Positions 9,429 through 19,442 of a stretch of 64,000 bases of DNA are shown here, one piece after another. The notes beneath the pieces are model-generated. The model searched no databases. It was not told the DNA's origin and worked only from the letters and a program-made list of their open reading frames with translations. A program made the position numbers and the translations under genes. This DNA is from Burkholderia sp. OK233 (lineage in GTDB: Bacteria > Pseudomonadota > Gammaproteobacteria > Burkholderiales > Burkholderiaceae). Each line of letters opens with the position of its first letter. Position 1 is the first letter of the stretch. The stretch lies in contig NZ_OCSR01000001.1 of NCBI RefSeq assembly GCF_900230185.1, forward strand, positions 1,364,001-1,428,000, in the 5' to 3' direction.

Positions 9429-10144
9429 GCGGTACCTTATATCTGATCCCGAACACACTCGGCGAAGGCGATGCCGACGCCCTCGACGCAGTCCTGCCCG
9501 CGCCGGTGCGCGCCCGCGCGGCGTCGCTCAGCTACTACATCGGCGAAAACGCGAAAACCACCCGCGCTTTCCTGAAGAAGGTCGGCACCGAAAAGCCGAT
9601 CCAGGAAATCGAGATTCGCGAACTGAACGTCAACACGCCCGCCGGTGAAATCGACAAACTGCTCGCGCCTTTGCTGGCGGGCACGGATGCCGGCCTCGTA
9701 TCAGAAGCGGGCTGCCCCGCTGTCGCGGACCCCGGCGCGCTGCTGGTGCGCCGGGCGCATGAGCGCGGCGTGAAAGTCGTCCCGTTTGTTGGACCGAGTT
9801 CGATTCTGCTGGCGTTGATGGCGTCTGGCCTGAATGGCCAGAGTTTTGCGTTCCACGGCTATCTGCCGGTCGACGCCACTGAACGGGCCAAGCGTCTGCG
9901 CGACCTGGAACAGCAGTCGCGCAAGGGCAAGCAAACGCAGATCTTTATTGAGACGCCCTATCGGAATAAGCCGCTGCTCGATACCTTGCTGGCGACGTGC
10001 GCGCCGTCCACGCTGGTCTGCGTCGCTGTCGATCTGACGCTGGAAACGGAAACCATCGCCAGCCGCACTGTGGCCGACTGGAAAAAGAAACCGGCTATCG
10101 ATCTCCACAAGCGGCCCGCAATTTTCCTGATCCTCGCCGTCTAG
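9425..10144 (+). CDS. SAM-dependent methyltransferase, tetrapyrrole-methylase fold (RsmI-like)
   Basis: 239 residues of the tetrapyrrole methylase superfamily. The N-terminal LYLIPNTLGEGD, the SEAGCPAVADPG loop and FVGPSSILLALMASG are the SAM-binding and substrate-pocket signatures seen in RsmI. RsmI 2'-O-methylates C1402 of 16S rRNA. This protein is shorter than RsmI (about 280 residues) and begins with PNTLGE instead of the TPIGNL loop, so it belongs to the related RsmI-like clade whose target is less clear. It is coupled to maf by a 4-bp overlap and ends in a strong terminator. Confidence 0.85.
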   Translation: MSGTLYLIPNTLGEGDADALDAVLPAPVRARAASLSYYIGENAKTTRAFLKKVGTEKPIQEIEIRELNVNTPAGEIDKLLAPLLAGTDAGLVSEAGCPAVADPGALLVRRAHERGVKVVPFVGPSSILLALMASGLNGQSFAFHGYLPVDATERAKRLRDLEQQSRKGKQTQIFIETPYRNKPLLDTLLATCAPSTLVCVAVDLTLETETIASRTVADWKKKPAIDLHKRPAIFLILAV

Positions 10145-10210
10145 CCGCTGCTGCGACTCAAACCGATCAGCTTGCCGATCGGTCGCGGTTCAACTAACGG
10201 CAAAAAACAA

Positions 10211-10251
10211 AAAAGCCCCGCGCGATCAGCACTCAATCGCACGGGGCTTTT
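10211..10251. terminator. Bidirectional terminator
   Basis: The arms AAAAGCCCCG and CGGGGCTTTT, extended by GCGAT/ATCGC inside, form a long hairpin with A and T runs outside. It sits between the convergent rsmI-like gene (plus) and sppA (minus) and can serve both. Confidence 0.9.
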
Positions 10252-10261
10252 CCGTATTGAA

Positions 10262-11266
10262 TCACCGCAAACTCATCCTCCCGCCGAGCGCCATTGCGTG
10301 AACGGCGCCACTACCGACCGCCGCACCGAACTTGCGCGCCACGCGATCCGTAATGCTCTCCTTGACCGTGTAATCGACGATGTCCGGCGCCTTGAAAAGA
10401 TCGCGCGCGACGTAATCCGCGTCGCCAAGACCATCTGCAAGCCCCAGTTCGACGCTCTTCTGCCCCGTCCAGAAGAGGCCCGAGAACATGTCCGGCGTTT
10501 CGTGCAGGCGCTTGCCGCGGCCTTCACGCACGGCGTCGATGAACTGCGCGTGGATCTGATCGAGCATGTCTTGCGCATGTTCGTCCATCTTCGGCGTTTC
10601 CGGCGAGAACGGGTCGAAAAAGCCCTTGTTCTCACCCGAAGTGTGCAGGCGGCGCTGGATCCCCAGCTTATCCATCAACCCGGTAAAGCCGAAACTGTCC
10701 ATCAGCACGCCGATTGAACCCACGATGCTCGCCTTGTCCACGTAAATCTTGTCGGCCGCCGCGGCCGCGTAATAGCCGCCCGACGCGCACATGTCGCCGA
10801 CCACCACATACAACGGAATCGACGGATACTTGGCGCGGAGCCGGTGAATCTCGTTGTAGATAATGCCGGCTTGCACCGGGCTGCCGCCCGGGCTGTTACA
10901 ACGCAGGATCACGCCTGCCGTACCCGCATCGTCGAACGCACTTTCGAGCGCGGTATTGATATCTTCCGCGTTCGCGTTCGTATCAGCGGAGATTTCGCCG
11001 TCAAGCGTGATCATGGCCGTATGCCGGCCAGTGGTCGACACCTTGTCGCCCGAGAAATCGAACGCGCCCCATACCGCCAGCAGCAGGACGATCAGGAACA
11101 CAAACCGGAAGAAGATCTTCCAGCGGCGTGCCGCGCGCTGCTCGGTGATTGCCGCGAGCGCGATGCGCTCGAGCGCGGCGCGCTCCCAGCCCGGCTCATC
11201 TGCAGGCGTGCGGGGGCGGCCTGTCAGGGACGGTTCCTTCGGTTCGGGAGTCAAATTGTCGGACAT
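10262..11266 (-). CDS. sppA: Signal peptide peptidase SppA-type S49 protease
   Basis: 334 residues, a single-domain (short) SppA anchored by one N-terminal membrane helix (FFRFVFLIVLLLAVWGAF, about residues 50-70). The S49 core follows, with LRCNSPGGSPVQAG and the catalytic Ser in DMCASGGYYAA. The lysine expected in the dyad lies further on in this family. It degrades leftover signal peptides in the inner membrane. It is last in the minus-strand run rluC-HAD-Rieske-sppA. Confidence 0.92.
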   Translation of the reverse strand: MSDNLTPEPKEPSLTGRPRTPADEPGWERAALERIALAAITEQRAARRWKIFFRFVFLIVLLLAVWGAFDFSGDKVSTTGRHTAMITLDGEISADTNANAEDINTALESAFDDAGTAGVILRCNSPGGSPVQAGIIYNEIHRLRAKYPSIPLYVVVGDMCASGGYYAAAAADKIYVDKASIVGSIGVLMDSFGFTGLMDKLGIQRRLHTSGENKGFFDPFSPETPKMDEHAQDMLDQIHAQFIDAVREGRGKRLHETPDMFSGLFWTGQKSVELGLADGLGDADYVARDLFKAPDIVDYTVKESITDRVARKFGAAVGSGAVHAMALGGRMSLR

Positions 11267-11299
11267 GCGGTGCAGTGGAAAGGTCGAAGAGGAGAAAAA

Positions 11300-11704
11300 T
11301 CAGGGGGTGGCCGGGCGCAGTTCGCCGTCCGGCAGCCAGAACACGGCGCGGCCTTCAGGCGTGTCCCGCTCATCAACCTGAACGGGACGCAACCGGCCGC
11401 CACGACACGGGCCGCCGACGCATTTGCCCGTATCTGGCGCGTAAATCGCGCCATGTGTGGCGCACATCAAGTATAAACCGGACGATTCGAAGAACTGCCC
11501 TTCGGCCCAGTCGAGCTCCATCGGCACGTGGGCGCAGCGATTCAGATAGCCGTATGCACGGCCATCATAGCGAACAAAAAATACCACGACGTCGCCACCG
11601 CCGAGCGTGGCCGCGCGCCGCACGCCCGCACCGCCGTCGACCAGCTCTTCCGACGCGCAAATGCGAACCGCTTCCGCCACCGCCTCGGTCATACCCGTAC
11701 TCAT
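11300..11704 (-). CDS. Rieske [2Fe-2S] ferredoxin-like protein
   Basis: 134 residues. The two ligand pairs are present: Cys-x-His in RCAHVPMELD and Cys-x2-His in LMCATHGAIY, with the second loop running into GKCVGGPC. It is a soluble Rieske domain without a membrane anchor, probably an electron carrier of unknown partner. Its ATG overlaps the upstream HAD gene stop by 4 bp, so it is translated with it. Confidence 0.9.
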   Translation of the reverse strand: MSTGMTEAVAEAVRICASEELVDGGAGVRRAATLGGGDVVVFFVRYDGRAYGYLNRCAHVPMELDWAEGQFFESSGLYLMCATHGAIYAPDTGKCVGGPCRGGRLRPVQVDERDTPEGRAVFWLPDGELRPATP

Positions 11705-12360
11705 GCGTTCTCTCGCAGCCAGCCGGACAGCACGCTCACGCTGGAGGCGACGAATTTCGGCGACAAAGCGGTCAACGAGCCGGCAGGATGCGCGCCGTAT
11801 GTGACACCAATGCCCGCAACGCCCGCATTGATCGCCATCTGCAGATCGTGCGTCGTATCGCCCACCATCACCGTGCGCGCCGGATCCTGCCCCAGTTCAC
11901 GCGTCAGCTCGTGCAGCATGGCGGGATGCGGCTTCGAGAAGGTTTCATCCGCACAGCGGGTGCCGTCGAACAGGCTTGTCAGACGCGACTGGTCGAGCGC
12001 GCGGTTCAGCCCGACGCGGCTCTTACCGGTTGCCACCGCCAGCAGATAACCCTGATCGCGCAATTCCTGCAGCATCTCACGCACGCCGACGAACAGCTCG
12101 GTGGTCTGGTCCTTCACCAGATAGTGGAAGCGATAGCGCTCCGCCAGACGCGGGTAATCGGCCGGATCGAGCGTGGGCGCGGCGATTTGCAGCGCGTCGC
12201 GCAGGCCGAGGCCGATCACATAGCTGGCGGCCTCATCGGCGGGAACCGGCAGACCGAGATCGCGGCATGCCGACTGGATGCTGCGCGTAATGTGCGCGGT
12301 CGAATCCATCAGCGTTCCGTCCCAGTCGAAGACGATCAGATCAAATTGCTCTCTAGCCAT
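11701..12360 (-). CDS. HAD-family hydrolase, phosphoglycolate phosphatase-like
   Basis: 219 residues from the ATG at 12360. Motif I is FDWDGTLMDS, motif II Thr in AVATGKSRVG, and motif III/IV MVGDTTHDLQMA, so it is an active HAD phosphatase of the Gph/PpaX type. The specific substrate cannot be read from sequence. The start overlaps the rluC stop by 8 bp, and the stop overlaps the Rieske start by 4 bp. The open frame extends further upstream, but only inside rluC. Confidence 0.92.
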   Translation of the reverse strand: MAREQFDLIVFDWDGTLMDSTAHITRSIQSACRDLGLPVPADEAASYVIGLGLRDALQIAAPTLDPADYPRLAERYRFHYLVKDQTTELFVGVREMLQELRDQGYLLAVATGKSRVGLNRALDQSRLTSLFDGTRCADETFSKPHPAMLHELTRELGQDPARTVMVGDTTHDLQMAINAGVAGIGVTYGAHPAGSLTALSPKFVASSVSVLSGWLRENA

Positions 12361-13387
12361 GCGGTGTCGTCTCCGGGTTTGACCCATTTTGTGATTCACG
12401 TAATTCATTGAGCTGCGCAACGAAACTGCGGCATTCGGCCGGCAGCGGCGCCTCGAACTGCACGGGTGCGCCGGTTGCCGGGTGCGCCAGCTTAAGGCGG
12501 TATGCGTGCAGGAACATGCGTTTCAGGCCAGGCTTGGCGTTGGCGCGCGCCAGCGCCTTGTTCAGCGCGAAGTCGCCGTATTTGGCATCGCCGACGATCG
12601 GCAGTTCCAGATGCTGCAAATGGACGCGGATCTGATGCGTGCGGCCCGTCTTCAGTTCCGCCTCGAGCAGCGCGTACTCCGGCCAGCGGTCGATCAGATT
12701 GAAAACCGTATGCGACGCGAGGCCGTCGGCCTGGACGCGCACGCGCCTCTCGCCGTCCGCGGTCAAATACTTATGCAGCGGCTCCTTGACCGCGCGGCGG
12801 CGGCCCCAGTCGCTCGCCCATTCGCCGTGGACGCACGCATAGTAGCGCTTATCCATCTTGTTCTCGCGAATCTGCTCGTGCAGATTGACCAGCGCTGTGC
12901 GCTTCTTGGCGAGCATCAGGATGCCGGAGGTCTCGCGATCCAGCCGATGCACCAATTCGAGGAATTTCGCCTGGGGCCGCGCTTCGCGCATCTGTTCGAT
13001 CACGCCGAACGCGACGCCGCTACCCCCGTGGACCGCCACGCCGGCCGGTTTGTCGATCACGAGCATGTGCTCGTCTTCAAAAATAATCCTGAAATCGGCG
13101 CTCGGCACCGGCGCCTGGGCGATCGCCTCGTTCGGTTGAGCGACGCGAATGGGCGGCACGCGCACCAGATCGCCCAGTTCGAGGCGGTACTGCGCGTCTA
13201 TCCGGCCCTTATTCACACGCACCTCCCCGCTACGCAGGATGCGGTAAATATGGCTTTTTGGCACGCCCTTACAGACGCGCAAGAGGAAGTTATCAATGCG
13301 CTGTCCGGCCGCACTGTCGTCGATCTCGATCATCGAGACCTGGTCGCTTGCGACCGATTTCTGGGATATTTTGCCTAACTCTTTCAT
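12353..13387 (-). CDS. rluC: 23S rRNA pseudouridine synthase RluC
   Basis: 344 residues. It makes pseudouridines in 23S rRNA (positions 955, 2504 and 2580 in E. coli). An N-terminal S4 RNA-binding domain (RIDNFLLRVCKGVPKSHIYR) is followed by the RluA-type core with the catalytic Asp in HRLDRETSGIL. ATG at 13387 gives the start I associate with Burkholderia, but no ribosome site precedes it and a TATATT lies within 10 bases. The mRNA may be nearly leaderless, or the start may be the later ATG of MIEIDD. It lies head-to-head with rne, as in many proteobacteria. Confidence 0.94.
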   Translation of the reverse strand: MKELGKISQKSVASDQVSMIEIDDSAAGQRIDNFLLRVCKGVPKSHIYRILRSGEVRVNKGRIDAQYRLELGDLVRVPPIRVAQPNEAIAQAPVPSADFRIIFEDEHMLVIDKPAGVAVHGGSGVAFGVIEQMREARPQAKFLELVHRLDRETSGILMLAKKRTALVNLHEQIRENKMDKRYYACVHGEWASDWGRRRAVKEPLHKYLTADGERRVRVQADGLASHTVFNLIDRWPEYALLEAELKTGRTHQIRVHLQHLELPIVGDAKYGDFALNKALARANAKPGLKRMFLHAYRLKLAHPATGAPVQFEAPLPAECRSFVAQLNELRESQNGSNPETTPHG

Positions 13388-14119
13388 TATGAATATAATT
13401 TGCCCAGCAGTCTGCGGCGGCCGGCGCAGTGTCCGGAATTCGGGCGGATTGCGCAGGTGCAAGCGATAAACCGTTATTTTACTTGCGCCGGGGTCTGGTT
13501 GCTCACCCTGAAAATGAGATGCAACATGTTGCACGCACGAAGTCAGTACCCGGCAGGGACGGCGCCCACAGGCGCGTTCGGTCAAGGTCGGCTTCGACGG
13601 TAACGGAATTTTGGTAAAAAAGAATTTAACTTTCAGCTTCGGTATCGGGCGGTCTGACGCCCTGCTGTACGAAGCTGCGAGTTGCGAAAATACGGCGTGC
13701 GCCCGAGGCGTCTTGTAGAAAATACAAGACATGGCGACGTCAAAATGAGGCGAGACACCCCCAGCGAGAAAAGACGCGCCGACTGCGCGAACTTCCCGCT
13801 GCGGCATGACCGCAGCCTCCGGCCCTCCGGTCACGCGCCCAGTTGGCGCACCGGCGCGAGTGGACGAAAGGCTTATGAAGGTCTGCTGGCAGAACCCGCG
13901 GCGTGTCGGGTCGTTATTTGAAGCCGTGTTCGCATGTGCCCTGCGGCACCGCGCCCATTTTTCAATGGGGCCGGGCCCTCTCAGGCAATTCTCCCGCCAT
14001 TTTTCCCGCTCCAGCGTGCTTGTGAAAACACAATAAGGCGCGGCATGCCGCTGCCCTCCTGGCTCTCGCGACTGACAACCGCGCAGCTGAGGGCTAGCTA
14101 AGCCGCCTGGAGCCGTTCA
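13388..14119 (+). other. Long rluC-rne intergenic region, probable rne leader
   Basis: 732 bp without a supported protein gene. It has an AT-rich patch (about 13595-13640) in otherwise GC-rich DNA, an 8-bp perfect hairpin at 13710-13730, and an open frame of 76 codons (13806-14036) with no good ribosome site that I do not call. In enterobacteria the long rne leader mediates feedback control by RNase E; a similar role here is inference from position and length. Confidence 0.5.
13710..13730 (+). promoter_or_regulatory. Perfect hairpin in the presumed rne 5' leader
   Basis: GTCTTGTA, loop GAAAA, TACAAGAC: an 8-bp perfect stem with a purine-rich pentaloop, about 390 bp before the rne start. There is no T run, so it is not a terminator. 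It could be an RNA structure recognised by RNase E itself, or a protein-binding palindrome. Confidence 0.45.
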
Positions 14120-17100
14120 ATGAAACGAATGTTGTTCAACGCGACGCAGCAGGAAGAACTGCGCGTCGCCATCGTCGATGGGCAAAAACTCATCGATATC
14201 GACATCGAAACCGCCGGGCGCGAACAGCGCAAAGGCAATATTTACAAGGGCATCATCACCCGCATCGAGCCGTCGCTCGAAGCCTGTTTCGTCAACTACG
14301 GCGAAGACCGCCACGGCTTCCTGCCGTTCAAGGAAGTCGCCCGCCAGTATTTCCGTGACGGCGTCGACATGCGCTCCGCGCGCATCCAGGACGCCCTCCG
14401 TGAAGGCCAGGAACTGATCGTTCAGGTCGAAAAAGAAGAGCGCGGCAACAAGGGCGCAGCCCTCACCACCTTCATCTCGCTCGCCGGCCGGTATCTGGTT
14501 CTGATGCCGAACAACCCGCGCGGCGGCGGCGTATCGCGCCGGATCGAAGGCGACGACCGCCAGGAACTGCGCGAAACCATGGCGCAACTGCAATTGCCGG
14601 AAGGCATGAGCATCATCGCGCGCACGGCCGGTATTGGCCGCTCCGCCGAAGAGCTGCAGTGGGACCTGAACTACCTGATGCAACTGTGGCGCGCCATCGA
14701 AGCCGCGTCGCAAAGCGGTTCGAGCGGCCAACCGATGCTGATTTATCTCGAATCGAGCCTCGTTATTCGCGCGATTCGTGACTATTTCCAGCCCGATATC
14801 GGCGAAATCCTGATCGACACCACCGAAATCCATGACCAGGCTCGCGCCTTCATGGATATCGTGATGCCGGATAATGTCAGCAAGGTGAAGCGGTATCACG
14901 ACGACGTGCCGCTCTTCTCGCGCTTCCAGATCGAACACCAGATCGAAACCGCGTATTCGCGCACGGTCCCGCTGCCCTCCGGCGGCGCCATCGTGATCGA
15001 CCACACGGAGGCCCTGGTCGCGATCGACGTCAACTCGGCACGCGCCACCAAGGGCGCCGACATCGAGGAAACGGCTGCACGCACGAACCTCGAAGCCGCC
15101 GACGAAGTGGCCCGCCAGTTGCGCCTGCGCGACCTGGGCGGCCTGATCGTGATCGACTTCATCGACATGGAATCGGCCAAGAGCCAGCGCGAAGTCGAGC
15201 AACGTCTGAAAGACGCGTTGAAGCACGACCGTGCACGCGTCCAGATGGGCAAGATCTCGCGCTTCGGCCTGATGGAACTGTCGCGTCAACGTCTGCGCCC
15301 GGCTCTGTCGGAAGGCAGCCATGTGACGTGCCCGCGCTGTAACGGCACGGGCCACATCCGCGATACCGAATCGTCCGCGCTGCAAGTGCTGCGGATCATT
15401 CAGGAAGAAGCGATGAAGGAAAACACCGCGGCGATCCATTGCCAGGTGCCGGTCGAAGTGACCGCCTTCCTGTTGAACGAAAAACGCGCCGAAATCAACA
15501 AGATCGAATCGCGTTTCAAGGTCAACGTCGTTCTGATCCCGAACAAGCATCTCGACACGCCGCATTACAAGCTCGAGCGCCTGCGTCACGACGATGCACG
15601 CCTCGACGAGCCGCGCGCCTCATGGAAGATGGCCGAAGAAGCAGCCCGCGAACTGGAATCGGAAACCGGTTACAGCAAGCGTGCGGAAGAAGTGAAGCCG
15701 AAGCAGGAAGCCGCGGTCAAGGGCATCACGCCCGAGAAGCCGGCCCCGAGCGCGCCGGTCCGTCCGGCGGTCACTCCGGCGCCGGTGGCTGTCACCCCGG
15801 CCGGCGGCGGCTTTATCGGCTGGTTGAAGAATCTGTTCGGCGTGCAGCCGGCCGCACCGGCGACTGTCACACCGGCTACGACCGACAAGCAGACCCGCCC
15901 GCAACGTGGCGAACGCACCGAGCGCGGTGAGCGCACCGGCGAACGCGGCGGCGATCGCAACCGCAATCGCCGAGGCGGTGCGGGCAGCCGCGACGCAGCG
16001 GGCCGTGCCGAAGGCACGACCGGCGGCCGTCCGGCTCAGGGTCAGCAGCCGTCGCAGCGTCGCGAGGAACGCGAGCCGCGTGAAGGTCGTGAGCCGCGTG
16101 AAGCACGTGAATCGCGCGAGCCGCGTGGCAACCGTGAACCGCGTGAGGCCCGTGAAGGCCGCGAACCGCGCGAGGCTCGTGAGCCGCGTGAAGGTCGCGA
16201 GGGCCGCGAAAACCGTGACCGCGACAATCGCGGCACCGACCGTGCGGAAACCGTCGAGGGCGCGCCGCGCGCCGAACGTGGAGAGCGCCAGGAACGCGGC
16301 GAACGCCGTGAGCGTGGCGAGCGCGCTGAACGTGGCGAACGCCGCAAGCAGCCGGAAGCGGCAGATGCACTGACGCAGAACGACGCGCAAACGGCGGAAG
16401 AACTGGCGCAAAACCAGACCGCCTTGGGCGAAAACGGTATGCCGGTCGATCAGGAAGCGGTGGCGCGTGAAGGTGAAGAGCGCCGTCGTCGCCGTCGCGG
16501 CCGTCGTGGTGGTCGTCGTGAGCGTGAAGAAGACGTGAACGGCAACCTGGCTGCGGACGTTGCGGAAGGTGAAGGCGACAACGTCAATGTGACCGATGAC
16601 GCACCGGTGCGCACCGCGCATCAACCGGTCGAGCACAAGGCTGAAGTCAACGAAGCGGCTGCTGTTAAGCCGGTGGAAGTGGTTGTCGCTGCTGTCGCGA
16701 CGGAAACCGTTGTCGTCAGCGAACTGCACGCTGTCACCGAAACGCCGGCTCTGGCCGTCGAGCAGGCTGCGAAGACGGAAACGGTTGTGCCGGTCGCAGA
16801 AGCGCCGGTGGCGCAAGCCGCTGCCGCGCCGGTCGAAGCCGCGCAAGCTGCGCCGGCCGCCAGCGAGACGGTTTCGCTCGTCGAACCGGTCGCGCGCTTT
16901 GAAGCCCCGGTTGAAGCTCGCGTAGAAGCCCCTGTCGAAGCGCGAGTCGAAACGCCGGCAGTTGCTCCGGTCGTTGAAGCGCAAGCCGCACTGGCTCCGG
17001 TGGAAACCGTGGCGCCGGCAGTAGTGGTCGAAGCACCGGCCGCCCAGCCGGCACGGCAAGCCGATATCTTCGAAGCGCAACCGGTCGTTGCAGCGGTTGC

Positions 17101-17389
17101 ACCGGCAGTTGAAGCGGTCGTTGAATCGGCAGCAGTCGAGCCGGCGCCCGTGGCAGTTGCTGCGCCGCAAGCGCCGCGTAACGCCGGTGTGTCGGCTGAA
17201 GCCCTGAAGCCGGTGCTGGAACAAGCCGGTCTCGTCTGGGTGAATACCGACGCCGACAAGCTGCGCGCCGCGCAGGAAGCTTCTGCCCAAGCGGCTAAGC
17301 CGGTTCGCGTGGGTCGCGAGCGTAAGGCGTTGCCGCCGGTCGAATCCGCGCCGATGGAAATGGTGGAAACCGGTAAGCACCCGCAGTAA
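14120..17389 (+). CDS. rne: Ribonuclease E
   Basis: 1089-residue endoribonuclease that starts mRNA decay and processes rRNA and tRNA. The S1 domain covers about residues 37-120. The DNase-I-like catalytic core has Asp303 (VAIDVNSAR) and Asp346 (IVIDFID), at the same numbers as in E. coli, and the zinc-link CPRC is at 404-407. An amphipathic [12 protein letters not shown] at about 564-575 may be a membrane-targeting helix. The tail has Arg/Glu repeats (about 590-750: variations of REPREGRE and RGERxERGER) and then an Ala/Val/Pro/Glu-rich region to about 1040. A GGAG lies 8 bp before the ATG, and a strong terminator follows. Confidence 0.96.
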   Translation: MKRMLFNATQQEELRVAIVDGQKLIDIDIETAGREQRKGNIYKGIITRIEPSLEACFVNYGEDRHGFLPFKEVARQYFRDGVDMRSARIQDALREGQELIVQVEKEERGNKGAALTTFISLAGRYLVLMPNNPRGGGVSRRIEGDDRQELRETMAQLQLPEGMSIIARTAGIGRSAEELQWDLNYLMQLWRAIEAASQSGSSGQPMLIYLESSLVIRAIRDYFQPDIGEILIDTTEIHDQARAFMDIVMPDNVSKVKRYHDDVPLFSRFQIEHQIETAYSRTVPLPSGGAIVIDHTEALVAIDVNSARATKGADIEETAARTNLEAADEVARQLRLRDLGGLIVIDFIDMESAKSQREVEQRLKDALKHDRARVQMGKISRFGLMELSRQRLRPALSEGSHVTCPRCNGTGHIRDTESSALQVLRIIQEEAMKENTAAIHCQVPVEVTAFLLNEKRAEINKIESRFKVNVVLIPNKHLDTPHYKLERLRHDDARLDEPRASWKMAEEAARELESETGYSKRAEEVKPKQEAAVKGITPEKPAPSAPVRPAVTPAPVAVTPAGGGFIGWLKNLFGVQPAAPATVTPATTDKQTRPQRGERTERGERTGERGGDRNRNRRGGAGSRDAAGRAEGTTGGRPAQGQQPSQRREEREPREGREPREARESREPRGNREPREAREGREPREAREPREGREGRENRDRDNRGTDRAETVEGAPRAERGERQERGERRERGERAERGERRKQPEAADALTQNDAQTAEELAQNQTALGENGMPVDQEAVAREGEERRRRRRGRRGGRREREEDVNGNLAADVAEGEGDNVNVTDDAPVRTAHQPVEHKAEVNEAAAVKPVEVVVAAVATETVVVSELHAVTETPALAVEQAAKTETVVPVAEAPVAQAAAAPVEAAQAAPAASETVSLVEPVARFEAPVEARVEAPVEARVETPAVAPVVEAQAALAPVETVAPAVVVEAPAAQPARQADIFEAQPVVAAVAPAVEAVVESAAVEPAPVAVAAPQAPRNAGVSAEALKPVLEQAGLVWVNTDADKLRAAQEASAQAAKPVRVGRERKALPPVESAPMEMVETGKHPQ

Positions 17390-17406
17390 GCGAACCGCCG
17401 CCAGGC

Positions 17407-17436
17407 AAAAAGCCCGCCCTCACCGGCGGGCTTTTT
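17407..17436 (+). terminator. Intrinsic terminator after rne
   Basis: AAAAAGCCCGCC, loop CTCACC, GGCGGGCTTTTT, starting 18 bp after the rne stop codon. Confidence 0.92.
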
Positions 17437-17631
17437 GTTTTATGGGCGCCGCACCCCCGTCCGCTTGCGGGCGTTATGCCACTCCCCGTATACCCGGACG
17501 GCGCCTGGAGGCCGGCAGCCACCGGATGCATTTCCGCTAGAATGAAGATCTAGGTTCCAATCGCAGTGCCGACCGCAGCAGCAACCGCAGCACTTAAGCA
17601 GCCCGAAACGAAGCATCAAGCGAAGCAATTC

Positions 17632-18741
17632 ATGTCCCGACGCATCATCCCTGTTGCCGATCTCAGCGCGGTGCCGGTCATTACCGGCCCCGTGCAGGCG
17701 CCCAGCGGCGCGCTGCACGACACGCTGGCGCGCCCGCTGCGCGATCTGCGCATCTCGGTGACGGATCGCTGCAATTTCCGCTGCGTCTACTGCATGCCGC
17801 GTGCGGTGTTCGACAAGGATTACGCGTTCTTGCCGCATAGCGCACTGCTCAGCTTCGAAGAAATCGAACGGCTGGCGCGGCTCTTCGTCGCACACGGCGT
17901 CGAGAAAATCCGTCTTACGGGTGGCGAGCCGCTCCTGCGCAAAAATCTTGAATTCCTGATCGAACGGCTCGCGCAACTCGCCACGCCGGAAGGCCGCCCG
18001 CTCGATCTGACGCTGACCACCAACGGCTCGCTGCTGGAGCGCAAGGCGCGCAGCCTGAAAGACGCGGGCCTGACCCGCGTGACGGTGAGTCTCGACGCGC
18101 TCGACGACACCCTGTTTCGCCGCATGAACGACGCCGACTTCGCGGTCGCCGACGTGCTGGACGGGATCGCAGCGGCGCAAGCGGTGGGGCTCGCACCGGT
18201 GAAAGTCAACATGGTCGTCAAACGTGGCACCAACGACGGCGAAATCGTGCCGATGGCGCGTCATTTCAAGGGCTCTGGCGCAGTGCTGCGCTTTATCGAG
18301 TACATGGACGTAGGCACGTCGAACGGCTGGAACATGACCGAGGTGCTGCCTTCCGCGGATGCCGTGACGCGCATCGCCGAACATTTCCCGCTTATGCCGC
18401 TCGAAGCGCATAGCGCAGCCGAAACCGCCCAGCGCTGGGGTTACGTGGACGGTAGTGGCGAGATCGGCGTGATTTCGAGCGTGACACGCGCATTTTGCGG
18501 CAGTTGTACGCGAGCGCGTCTGTCGACCGAGGGCAAGCTGTATCTGTGCCTGTTCGCCTCGTCCGGTCACGATCTGCGTGCGTTGCTGCGCAGCGGTGCG
18601 AGCGATGCCGCTATCGCCACCGCCGTCGCCGAAATCTGGCAAGGCCGAAGCGACCGCTATTCGCAATTGCGCGGCAGCAATGCAGCCGCACTCCGCGCGC
18701 AGGACGCCCGCCGCGTGGAAATGTCGTACATCGGCGGCTAA
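17632..18741 (+). CDS. moaA: GTP 3',8-cyclase (molybdenum cofactor biosynthesis protein A)
   Basis: 369 residues from ATG 17632. This radical-SAM enzyme performs the first step of molybdopterin synthesis with MoaC. The SAM-cluster motif CNFRCVYC is at 47-54, [10 protein letters not shown] follows, the C-terminal cluster is in CGSCTRARL with a later Cys in YLCLF, and the protein ends with the catalytic-type double Gly (YIGG). The frame opens earlier at a GTG (17566), adding 22 low-complexity residues; neither start has a strong ribosome site. It heads a moaA-mobA-moeA cluster. Confidence 0.95.
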   Translation: MSRRIIPVADLSAVPVITGPVQAPSGALHDTLARPLRDLRISVTDRCNFRCVYCMPRAVFDKDYAFLPHSALLSFEEIERLARLFVAHGVEKIRLTGGEPLLRKNLEFLIERLAQLATPEGRPLDLTLTTNGSLLERKARSLKDAGLTRVTVSLDALDDTLFRRMNDADFAVADVLDGIAAAQAVGLAPVKVNMVVKRGTNDGEIVPMARHFKGSGAVLRFIEYMDVGTSNGWNMTEVLPSADAVTRIAEHFPLMPLEAHSAAETAQRWGYVDGSGEIGVISSVTRAFCGSCTRARLSTEGKLYLCLFASSGHDLRALLRSGASDAAIATAVAEIWQGRSDRYSQLRGSNAAALRAQDARRVEMSYIGG

Positions 18742-18753
18742 GCGGCCGCGCCC

Positions 18754-19368
18754 ATGAACCCGGCTCGCGAACACATCACCGGTCTGGTCCTCGCGGGTGG
18801 ACGCGGCATGCGGATGGGCGGTGTCGACAAGGGTCTGCAAACGCTGCACGGCGAGCCGCTCGCCTCCCATGTGCTGAAGCGACTCGCACCACAAACCAGT
18901 GCCCTGCTCATCAGCGCCAATCGCCACCCTGAGGTCTACACAGCACTGGGCGCGCCGTTCGGCGCCAAGGTGCTTGCCGATACCCTGCCCGGCTTTCCCG
19001 GCCCGCTGGCGGGCCTGCTTGCCGGGCTGCGCGCGGCCGACACCGCGTACGTGCTGAGCGCGCCCTGCGACACGCCCGGACTGCCTGCCGATCTCGCCTC
19101 CCGCCTAACACAGGCACTCGACTCGAATCAGGCCGACATCGCCACCGTCACGACCACCGACGCCGAAGGGCACATCTCGCTCCATCCCGTGTTCGCGCTG
19201 CTGCGCACGAGTCTCGCCGACGACCTGGCCGCCTTTCTCGAAGCCGGCGAGCGCAAGGTCCGCGCGTGGTACGCGCGCCACAAGACGGTCGAAGTCGCCT
19301 TTACCGACGAGCGCGCGTTTTACAATATCAATTCGTTACAAGAACTCGCCGACCTCGAGCGTTGTTGA
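18754..19368 (+). CDS. mobA: Molybdenum cofactor guanylyltransferase
   Basis: 204 residues. MobA attaches GMP to molybdopterin to make the bis-MGD cofactor. The nucleotide-binding LVLAGGRGMRMGGVDKGL near the N-terminus and SAPCDTPGLP in the middle are characteristic. It begins 12 bp after moaA and is followed by moeA. Confidence 0.95.
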   Translation: MNPAREHITGLVLAGGRGMRMGGVDKGLQTLHGEPLASHVLKRLAPQTSALLISANRHPEVYTALGAPFGAKVLADTLPGFPGPLAGLLAGLRAADTAYVLSAPCDTPGLPADLASRLTQALDSNQADIATVTTTDAEGHISLHPVFALLRTSLADDLAAFLEAGERKVRAWYARHKTVEVAFTDERAFYNINSLQELADLERC

Positions 19369-19442
19369 GGCTCCGGTTGAAATCCCGCTCCGGCCGCACG
19401 GCAACAGCCGCTTCCGCCGCCGATCGCGACGTCCAGCCCTTC

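Noticed and set aside
13806..14036. 76-codon frame in the rne leader
   Set aside because: No good ribosome site, no recognisable sequence, and low-complexity composition. Treated as non-coding leader.
14117..15589. 490-codon minus-strand open frame opposite rne
   Set aside because: The plus strand encodes unmistakable RNase E. The antisense frame has no recognisable domain.
17437..17631. A molybdenum-cofactor riboswitch before moaA
   Set aside because: The 195-bp spacer has no recognisable Moco RNA stem pattern.
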